DNA of 64,000 bases from Schistosoma mansoni. Its lineage: Eukaryota > Platyhelminthes > Trematoda > Strigeidida > Schistosomatidae. A program made the translations under genes and the position numbers. Every line of letters starts with the position of its first letter. Position 1 is the first letter of the stretch. The stretch is from the NCBI RefSeq assembly GCF_000237925.1, contig NC_031495.1, positions 16,813,749 through 16,877,748 on the forward strand, read 5' to 3'. Shown in pieces: positions 47,887 to 59,800 of the stretch. The notes beneath the pieces were generated by a model. The model searched no databases and was not told the origin of the DNA. It saw nothing but the letters and a program-made list of their open reading frames with translations.

Positions 47887-50806
47887 GTGAGTTAGTTCAT
47901 TTATACCTTAGAAATTTAGTTTTCTCGAAAATTCGTGCATGTATTTGATATTGTTTAGGTTAAAAACTTTTAATTTCGTTTAATTAACTTGTAATAAAGT
48001 TTTTTATGAAATAATTCACACATACGTTGTTAGTTAGGAAATTTACAATGATTATTGAAAAATTAAAACGTAGTTTGATTAACTGAGCAGACTGTCAGTG
48101 TAGATATGTATGAACGTCATAAATATCATGAAAACTGTGAGCGTTATGTTTGTTTAATTAGTAACCCACCAAATGTTTTAAAGAAACTGAAACAAGACTT
48201 ATCTAAACGTTAAGTTCTTTGGTAAAGGAAAACTTTGAGTAAATTCTGCTTTGATGCGCTTTAATTAAACCATAATGACTCAGTTTTGTTTAATTTCGTG
48301 GTATAACTGAGAAACGAATCTTTTGAACAAATTCAAACAACACATATCAAATTTTAAATTTTATCGTTTCACCTCACTCTTTGATAATAATGCTTACTTT
48401 AACACTATGGCGTAGAGTAAATGATCTGTGCACGTTACAAAAGTTTGGTCAAATAACATCTTTTGTTAGCCCAAGTTGTTAAAAAATATACCACTTATTA
48501 CTGCGGTAGAGTATACAGTTTAAGTAAATTCATAAATTTCCATTGACTTACATTACATCTGTAAGTTAATACTTATGATAATTGTATATAACACATTTCA
48601 TTAACTATTTTATCATATAAGACTATGGATGATTTGAAAAACAACAATGAACCTGAAGAAGATAATCAAGAAAATATGGAGTTGGACGAATATATTTTAG
48701 AAGCAACCTCCGATCCCTCTAATAAGTCATACAACAAAGATATTCTGGGAGTTCACCAAAATACATTCCCAGTAAAACCATCTATTGTGTCAGGTAATCT
48801 GTGTTTTTAATGAGAAGACGTTCTTTCGTTATTCCAGAGAACCCTTGAATGTAGATGATAGTGAGAAATCAAAGTTAAGAGTTCGCGCGCGAGATAGAAG
48901 GCCCTAAGTTCAATTCTCGCGCGCTTGGTCGAAATTAAATCTGATAATTAGTCTGTTAAAAATGAACTAAACTCTAACAGGAAGTTTAAACTGATATAAT
49001 GGTTATTATAATAGATGGAGAGCAGACACATTACATTATTTATATGTTCGAAGTAGCAGAAAATCTCGTAAAACATACGTAAACTGAGATTGATTTATAA
49101 GTCATTGACATTTCCAAAAGTTATCTTCGACCACTCGAGACAATGTGGCGTTGTATCGTCGGGTTTGTACTTTATTACTTCAGGGACCATCTTAAGGCAT
49201 ATATTTTTAAAATTTTGAACCGATGACATAGTACGCAGCATGAATAATATTTGAGTGACTTATCCAGAAAAAGTATTGTCTTAAAGCAAGTAAACTGCCT
49301 ATGAGAATGATTAAATAAAAATAGTGTTTTTGGTTCAGTTCTCATTAAACCCCAGCCAACTGATTCCACCTGTAGAATACAGGAGATGTTCATCTGTCAG
49401 TCAAAGGACGAATACAGTTTGAAGCTATGAAACGTGATCTTTTAAAATATAAACATTTGTGGGTCACTAGTATCTGAATATACGTATCTTCGGAATATTC
49501 CTCGAGTATGCTGGCACCTCAGGATGAGCAGTTTTGAGGTTGGCCACAGGGTTTTAAGTGTGGATGACAAGTCAGCTGGGGCTCTTTATAAAATGAGGTG
49601 GTTGGGACATATATTACGTATGCTCGACCAACATTTATCTTGATACAAGATGATGAGTTGTGCAGGAGTTGGGGGGAAGAAAGCTGGTGGCGGCTAAATC
49701 AAAATTTGACATCAGTCTATGAACTCACTGATGTTAACTACGCCAACAGAAAATTTGCTCAAAATGCTAATTATCTTGCTAAATAATACTAAATTGCATA
49801 TAATATCATCGACTTTTGGATTCACGATTTTGTAAATTTCGCCTTGAAAACAATGAAGAGTATTAGTACTATGAAATAAATTCGAAATCAAGTTGTTATT
49901 TGTGATTTTTGATCAATACGTTTGTTAAAGTTGAATACTAATTTGTTAACAAAACTTGTTAAACATTTTATCAGAGATGAATAGAAGAACTAAATAATTA
50001 GTTTTTGTCCTAAGAATATCACAATGATATTTTCTGTTTAACACCGAAATTCATAAACAGTGTCTTATGTATTAGTGCTATTTTATATCCACTATGTAAA
50101 AATGTTCATCTTCGTTGATCTTGTGGAGTGAATGTGCTTCTGATGGTTCAGTGGATTGTACCGTCAGAAATTCAGAAGTCGTTAAGGTATGTTTCATGGT
50201 AGCTAATGATTTACAACTTGGTTATCATTGAGTCAGTTTCCAGTACTAATGTATTGACAAAAGTCTGTTGATCTTTTAAGTGACTTTGACACATATCGGC
50301 TATCATACTGTATGATAATTGGTGATTACTATCAAACAACTGCAGTTAAGCACATGAACTCATAACTTGGTGATCAAAGGGCTAATTTTCCACCATTTAG
50401 TTGCAACTTTGAACCTAATTCTGTAAACTTCAGTTTAGACAGCCCTGTATTATATTTATCTACCTCACTAGACCCATTATTGAAACCCTATTAGAGTAAA
50501 AATTTATTTGTGTTTTCGATTCATTCAGGTAATGGGAACATAGTTGTAGACAATCAATCAAAAGTCGAAATTGTGCATCAACGATTGAGTAAAGAAATCA
50601 TGAAGTATGAAAAAGCTGTGGGTTCAACCTGTCGTTGCATATTTTTTTGGTCTACTAAATGTTTAAGTTAGCAAACTTTCTCTTCTGTTATCTTTCACTA
50701 TTAGAATAATCCATGGTGTATAATCTAGTTGTCATAGTACTTACTACTAGGTTAATGATTTAGTTTCATCCTTACACTTTGTCTAGTAAAAGTCTTATTA
50801 ACATCA

Positions 50807-50846
<40 letters not shown>

Positions 50847-53800
50847 GAGAAATAAGTTCTTTTATGCCCTATGGGCTTTTGCGAAAGCATAATAATAATG
50901 ATAATCGTGTTAACATCAGCCAACAGGATATTTGAGTTCTTTATTACGAGCCAGGCTTTCTGATGGCTTCTTTCTGTTTGGTTGTTGTATATTTACCTCC
51001 TCATTTTCCAAGGTGTGGAATCTAGATAATAAATGGCTGGAGGTAACTGATAGAAACTCGTGGATATGGGTTTTGTGTCTATTCTATATACGTCATCAAG
51101 ATGCATGTAATCCTAGAAAGCATGGATCCCCATAATAGAATTCAAATAATTATCGTCTAGTATCGGCGTCAGAGCGCTAACAATAAACTATGAAGGTCAC
51201 AAGGGATTTCCTGTAGGACTGGGGTGATCCCATCAACTAGTCTCTGAATAAAAGACAGTGTGACATTGTCTATTTCTTAGTGCCTGTTGAATTCTGTCTG
51301 GTCTGAATCCCATGGTAGAAATCATTTCACTGAAAATCGCGAGTACACTTCACGAATGAGCACTAAACAGCATGAAGCTTGGGTTTGGCGCTTTTCATCG
51401 GTTTCATTTTGCTATCTAACATCAAACTTCATACACCACAATATTGAGCCACAGCCTAGTTTTATCCATGGAATTCGACTACTAAAACCTGACAAACATT
51501 TAGTGACCGACCAATTCATTTCAAACATTATAAATATCGAAACTGTTTGTGGAAATTCTATTTGAAACAATCTCAATAGTTGAATTTTAAATAGTTCCAA
51601 CGTTTCGTCCGGCAAACTTGTCTAGACTTCTTCAGGGTAATAATAAAACTCAAGATTATCAAATAATATGTGATAATTTTGATTATTACCCTGGAAAAGT
51701 CAAGACTAGTTTGCTGGGTGAAACGTTAGTATTGGGGAGACCCAGAAAATTCTCCAGAAAAAGCTCAAAGGGGCCCTGAAAACTCTGGGAAACATTTTAT
51801 TCAATCAGCATGGAATAGAAGTTTCTCAGGAACGTTTAGAAAAAGAAGAGTTACATGTCACATTTCTGATTGGCTGATTACCGATTCTGCAACTACGCTA
51901 AGTAGGGTTCCAATACTTTCCAGACACCCAAGGCTAGCTGAAATGCTATAAATACCCTAAATTTTCTGTACATAAGATGAATCTTGGAGTAAGGCGTTCT
52001 TTCTACATTTCTTACCTTTTCTCTCGAGTTCAAGTTTTCGTGTAGATTTAGCCTGAAGTTACTAGAAACTGGTTCAAGAGTTCAGCCAAAAGATTTATCA
52101 GTTGAAATTATTTAAATTTTATTCGCTGAGACTATTTCAAATATAATTTTAGCAAATAATATTTTCTCTCTACTCGGAGCCAAATTTCTGTCAAACTACT
52201 TGTCCCAATATTAACAAATGTTTGTACAAATTATCAATCTTGTCATTTATTTCAACTGAGCCCTTCTTTTCTTCCCAAACACCAAGCAAAATACATTTCC
52301 TTTTATCATATACTTCAATTCATCTCACGACGAAAACTTCTTAGTATTTGCAAGCACGGTTACAAAGAAGAATAGTTAATAAACACTTGTTTTGTAATTG
52401 ATATGCTTTTTCGTTGTATATTGAAATTACGCACTAATGATTGTACTATTTTGTCTCGTTTGATTAGAAAATTATTAAGTTTGATAAGCAGATGATATTG
52501 TAATTAAAATGAACAAGTCAATGCTATATTTTAAGTTGTGATGTTTATGAGAGTGACGTATTTTTCATAAATAGTTTTTTTGACGGTAATTAGATTTCTA
52601 AATGAAACTATGTTTGTAAGGTCAAATATGAATGTTATATCCCGTGGAGGTTTATGAAAGGTAACTTTGAGAACTATTTGTGGACCAATATGATATGTAT
52701 ATTTTCTATTGTATAATTGTTATGTAACTAAACTATTCATATTCGTGTCCCTTTTTCTTATAAGCTTTATTTTGACCTATAGATTATTATTATAGGATTT
52801 ATCATTCTTGAGTTATCCCCAGTCTATTGATTACTGTTCCCCCTATTCACAGCCCCATTTGATCAAATCTTGTACAAATGTTATTTTCTATTTTATGGTA
52901 TGATGTGGTCAGTTTGTTTGGTATATAAACCCAGTATGCTTGAGAATAATGATTCATATTGCAGAGGCTGTTATTGGTGTTCTGGACTTAACTGGCTGGA
53001 CTAGGCAGAAAGCAGGACTGATAAGTACTCAAGACTGCTCATACGGCTTTTGTGTATCATTGGGCGATCAATAAATTCACTGCTCTCTCGTTGGTGGGAA
53101 TCGCCACGTTCATATATATCAACTGGGCAAGAACGCACGCAATCTATATAACAATAAATACATTGTTTGAGTTTTTTTTCAATTGATCGGTACTAGTGGA
53201 TTAGATAACAAGAGACTAGAAGTTTCTCACTTGAATTTTACTCAAACTGTTGCGTTTTTTCTTGTTATACTTTTGTTGATGATGTTCATTGGAGGAGTAT
53301 ATCTTGTTTTGATATATGTCAAATCAAATGGAACGTGATGTTTAAAAAGTTATAAGCAAAAAAAGAATCTAACAAAAGATGTTAATTCAAATGTAGTCAA
53401 ATCTGCGAATACAAGAACAAATCAAGGCTTGAAAATAATTAACTAATTAAGTAGTATATCTTTAGTAAGAGAATTTTTTAAATAAGACAATTAGAATCTG
53501 TTAAAATTCATTTTTCATTTATTTATTATTTTTTTTGAAACAATTGTTTATCACATTTTACCTTCTTAATACAGAAACGGGATAGTTATATTGATACTTT
53601 AGAGAATGTAAAACTGTGGATCAACAAAGCCCATCTCCCTTTAAACGAAATTTGTCTTAGTTCAAAAGAAAATGATTTAAATAATCAACCCAATGTAAAT
53701 ATTACTGTGTTTTAAACTTGAAATATCTTGTTTTTCGGTATTATTTTTTCTAAAGAGTAGATTTGTTTTTTACGTTATACAATATGTATTTTTGTTCATT

Positions 53801-56800
53801 CAGTGATAATCATTTTCAGAATAAAGTTACATGTCCTAGAATAAGTATAGTGTGGATTAGTTGTATCCACATAAATAGTATATAAAGATGGTCGGGTATT
53901 GAATGTATTTCAGTAGAAGATTGATAACGAAAGAACGAGAACGAAACGCAATTGGTATAAAAATGAATGAACAATAATAATCGGAGACGATAAAGTGATA
54001 TTTGCTGAAGAAACAGTTAAGATTGAGACAATTGATTGATAGTTTACGAATTAATTATTTACTATATGGTTCTCATATTTTACTGAGATATTCTGTAATT
54101 TTATGTCTTAATACGTTCCGTTGTCCCCACTGGTGCTCTTGTTTTTTACATAAGTACTACTTAAAATCGAAAAGTATTAATATACCATTTCCTACATTGT
54201 TCATCGTTAATCAAATGATTACTAATGATCTGTTTGGAAATGAATTTTCTATTGTCTTGATGAGACAATTGGACTTTTAAAATCAAGTAATTCGATTGTT
54301 TAGCTAAATTTTTAACGTCGATTGTAAATGATGGTTTTACTCAGTATGGAAAATAGACTGAAGATAAAAGGTGTACATTCATTTCAAATCCTACATTAAA
54401 CTGTTAATGCATACTTTAAATGAGAACTTTTGTCTAAATTTGATCGATTTGTTTCACAGTATTTGAGAGCCGAATTGGTGTAAAATAATATAGAGGAAGA
54501 AGGTATTTGTAAAATCTCAGAGAATGAATTTGATGATTCCTTGGACCAGATTGCAAGGCGAAACTTTGGATTTACTTCAAATTCATTTGCTGAGATTTTA
54601 CAAACACATTCTTCCTCATTATTGTTAATGCACACTGTTTAAGAAATTGTTTGAAATTAGAAACAAAAACTATTATATTTTAACTCATCAAATTCGTGGT
54701 ATAGTGCTCGCCTCAAGGAATGAATGACCAAGGTCCAGTTTTGTTTAAGATTATGGATTTAAGCACTCCATAGGAACGTTAGGCTAAACCAATATGGTAC
54801 TTCAGTGATCCTTCGTTTTCAACCATTGCTTAGTTTATATTAAAAAAATCAGTCTTCAAAAATATTTGTGGTATTACAGAATGATAGTGATTTTTAATTC
54901 TTGTTACTTTTACAGAATGAAAGTCAAGTTAATGATTCAATAAGTCCAGACATGCTTCCTGATTTCGACTCTGAAGAAGCATATGTTAATGTAAGTTTGT
55001 TCAAAAAATAACATTTACTTCATTACATAACTTTAAAATGAAAATCTCCATTTTGGTATTAAGTCAATAGATGAATAGAAAAATATTTCTTTGTAACTGA
55101 ATCAAAGGAAAGAGAATAAAAATGTATTTAAAGGCTATTCTACTTTATTCTATAAACTTAAGACTAACCTTTTTTTCAGTAGTGCACAAATTCTAATTTC
55201 CAATATTTTGATCCATCCATTTGTAGATCCATATATTTTTATAGCAAACTAATTATTTTCATGAAGAGGTAATATAGTATATAGTAATTATTAAAAAAAG
55301 TGAATTGGATTACATTTACGAAGGTATATGTTAAATCCAATAACTAACTGATAAGTCTTGCTAAACTAAAAGTTATACTCGGTTCCTAAGCTATTCTCGT
55401 AAACCCCAAACTAAATCTACACAGCAACTTCAACACGAGAGAAAAGGCACAAAATATACGAGAAACACTTTAATTCAAAGGTTCATTCATGTACAGAAAA
55501 TATAGGGTTTTTATAGTATTTTAGAAGTCCTTGGGTTTTCCAGAAAAGTCTGGAATGCTACTAAAAATAGTATCAGTGTAGTAATCAGCCAAACAGGAGC
55601 TCAACATGTGCCTTTTCACTTTCGTGATGTTTCTAGCAAAACTTCTAATCAAACGCTGATTGGATAAAATGCTTCCCAATGTTTCCTGAGCTTGTCATGT
55701 CTTTTGCGAGAAGTTTTCTGGATCACCCCAACACTAACAGACTTATTATTTTGTTCGTAGTAATCAATCTAATAAATGTAATAATGTTAACAAAATATAA
55801 ATTTTCTGTCCTATAAACTAACAGAATCGTTTAAAAGAATTAGAAAATGAAATGAAATCTGAACGAGAACATTTAAAACGAATTCAACAAATTAAAAATG
55901 AATCATTTACAGTTCATTCAAATTATCAACTACATCGATGGCGGTAAGATCTATAGTTTACCAATAAAAATGTTTGTTAGATTATTAATTGAATATGTAC
56001 ATCTGAATTAAGCAACATAATGTTATTTTGATGGAGTTTTGTTCTCTGAGCTGGGTGGTTTGGTCGTGAAGCTTTCATCGTCCTTCTGAACGAAATCATC
56101 AGCACAAACTTCGGGTAGAAGTTGACGATGAAAGCTCCACGATCAAACCACCCAGATCAGAGAACAAAACGCCATCAAAATCACCCACCTGAGCTACAAA
56201 TCTCCACCATCTCAAAAGCATAGTGTTAGTTGTGGAATTTTCGGGACTGATAATTAAGGGAATTTTAAAGTTTCCCTTGTAGGATTTCTCTAGTAAAAAC
56301 AATGACTTTTACTTATCAATATTGTTGAGAATATACATGAAATAATGAATTGATTTGTTTTCTCTAAAAAAGTACTAAGAATTATTAACGATTATAACTA
56401 AATAAGGTTTTACGTGTTTTAAAGAATACGTAAAATATTAGCAATCTTATAGACTCAGTATAGTTGTCTTCAATGCATATATCATTCATTTGAGGAGACG
56501 AGGAAGTAATTGGAGAACTCGGTTTTCAGTCAATCGGTCATACATCCAGACCTGTTTCGAGCTCTTTCTTAACTAAACAGTTCTTATTGACTGACAAATG
56601 TTTTAATGAATAGTAAAAAGATACGAAAGTTAATATTTTGAAGGTAATTTTCCCCGTTGATTAATGTCAGATGGAGAACCATTAAAAGGTAGAAAACATT
56701 GAAGGCTTATCTATTAAGCGTTGGGTATGGTTTTAGTCTTTCGTGGCGATTGAGATAATCTCTTATGTCATCACATAAAAATATAACAAATTCAGGGAAG

Positions 56801-59800
56801 AAAATTTTCCTTTTGATGAAATTATTTTCTTAAGCTGTGAATCTGTATTTATAATTGTTTGGTAAATATATTAGTCTATCGAAAGATAGAAATGATTGTG
56901 TCACAGTGATTCAAGATTTCAAATACTAAGTGAGGTTGCGTAATAATCAAGGTGTTAGAGAAGAATAGAACGATGGAAATAATTTACGGGTTCGAACTAT
57001 GAGAGATGATTGTCTGTGGGATAGATATGAAGAAAATGAAAAAAGTAAAGTTCATATCAATAACTGAATAATAATTATGAAAAATTGTTAAAAGATAATA
57101 ATAGCTGGTTACATTATAAAATTACTAATTTAAAAAAACTCAACAAGACCAAAACATACTGCAGAAGGGAATTAAGGCCACAGAAGGATGATAGGATGGA
57201 CATATTGTTTTTGTACTCAGAGTTCAGGCTTCAATTGGTGGATCGTCAACGCCCCAGCAGTGCATAAGTTTTCGATTCAGCCTTCCTTCGATCCAGTTCC
57301 ATTGATTGTTGTTTTTTAAATTATTATTTTGTCCTCTAGTATGCGAAATTCTTTTATTTCAATATCTGCATGGTGTTATCATTGAAAGTAGTCCATCGAT
57401 GTTGCCTGTTAATTGATCAAATATGTCTGTATTGTAATATAAGTTGAGTTAGACCCATCAATACTAGAAATTATCTATCAGAAATATTTATCTTAATTAT
57501 TACCCCTAGGTATTATTAGGTGAAAATAAAGAACTTTAAGTATTTGATGTAAATATTTGAACTTAATAACAATTATATTTGTTCATTTATAAAATATTGT
57601 GCTTATTGTTTGAGTAAACCGAATTATCATTAGTTTATAATTTATTCCAGATCTTTGTTAAATATTGAACAAATAAATCTAACCACAAGATATTTTCATG
57701 ATGAATATAAAATAAGACCTCAATCTGCTGTTGAGCGGCATTCAAATTCTGGAAAACTTTGTGATAGAACCAAGTTACTTGAAAGAAATCTCGGTTATTA
57801 TTTTGGTTTACCTGATGAGACGGGAACAAGTCATTGGGGCGATGGTTGTGAATGTGGTTATTATATAAATGAGTTTTCTATTTTTAGGCAGTTGTTTACA
57901 GGAAAAAACTGAAACAGTTGTCGCTAATACAGAAAACTATTCAAGGTGTAAAGTCGAAGAGGTTGGGTAAGTTTATCTCATGGATTATTCGAATCCAAGT
58001 TTTAACCGTCTAAAATGCTGGTTAACCAGTTACTCATGAATGATGTTAGTAGCGGTAACTACTTGCATCAGGATAATTCCCTCAGGATGATATAGGGAAG
58101 AGGGACAAAAATTAAAAACGTGAAGCAGATTAGTAGAGAAGTAGGGTTGATAACGACAAATAAATCGATAAATCAAAGTGATGAAAAATCCTTAAACTCA
58201 ATGTCTGTATTGAAATGAATGGTATAAGTAATGGAACCCATGATACGCGTTTCGTCCTATTTAGGACTCGTTAGCTGGATATACTTGGACCCAAGTGTTG
58301 ATGTTCACAATGCAACTTGAACTCAGAACCTTTTGCTTCAAATGCTGAATGCGCCATTCACTAGACTTCTAAGTCCAGATAGCCAGTAGTCTATTTCAGA
58401 TAGAACTAAGCAGGGATCTTGGATCTAACTTCTAGCTCGCACCCGACTATATTGAAATGCATATAGATACACGACAATCGCGAGGTACTGCGTTCTGGAT
58501 GCACATATGTGAATGGAAACTGATAACTTACAGTTCTTTATATTGACAGAGGGAAAAATGCAAATCCTCATAAAGTGAATAGTCATATCATTAGAGATAG
58601 AATGAAAACCAACATTTTAAAGCCATCAGCGCAAATCAAGAAAGGAATGACGGATATAAGGTAGTTAAAAAAAGAATATAGTGGAAAATCAATTATAATC
58701 AACAATGTTGATTGCTAAAACGATTCTGTGATTCTTCTTTCACGTGAATGAAAACCACTAAACGAATTAATAAAATTATTACACTCCACACAAAATGCAA
58801 TGAACATGAAATCCTATGTAACAAGAAATGTTTAAGATACTATGAACACTGGATTTTAATTGCACATTAGTGATTTTCCTTTAATATCGCGAGGACATAA
58901 TGCTTAATCTTTGTCTCAATCCGCTGTCAGCATTTCATTTTACAATTGATTTGTGATTTTCGTGAATTCACTTTGTGATTGTTGTACGAGTACAACACTC
59001 CTTTGTATGTTCAATAATCTGTCTATATCTTCCTATGATACATATCAGTTTATAAGCTTTTGCACTAGTACCATTCAACTACTTGTCTATACCCATCTTG
59101 TTTGCATTCCAGTAAGCCATCGGTTGTTGAAGTTTCTGTTGATGCTGCTAAATTCACTGTCCCAACTAAACCGACTGAAGATGATAAGGCTTCTCGTCCT
59201 GGTACCTCAAGTTCTTTGACACTCCAGCTAGCCTATGGTAATGATGCATCATGTCACTCATCGTCTCTGGCGTTAAGCGATTTAAAAGAGTTGGGCACGC
59301 AGTCTATGACTAGTCAGTGTCCGGTTGCGGCGATTGGCCCATCTACATTTCAAAATGTTTGTGATGAAGTTGATAGGTATGAACTACAGGTCGATTTTGA
59401 TGTGCGAATAGATTGATGACTATGTTTCTTTGAAGTTATGAAAACAATGTTGAAAAATACAGTTGTAGTTTTGGGAGCTTTTTTTCGGTATATCATTTAG
59501 TATGTTTATTTTTCAGTTTGACATTTCCTGAGTGGTCTCTGATGTGTCCACCTAGGTTTTATATTTTCGTAGTAATGTAGTTTCAATATATGTCATTGAA
59601 AACTAATTGAAAGTAGTAGTCAGTGTTGTTCTTCAAATCAGGATTGAAATATGGTATGGTCATCGAGGATGACTGCGATAACATTCTTTTTAAAGATGAT
59701 GAAATCAACCTTAGACATTGACTTATCACTAGATTTTTGATCACTGCGCTTAAATGTTGTTATTTTCTCTTAATTACCACGCTGTTCGGTAGATATAATT

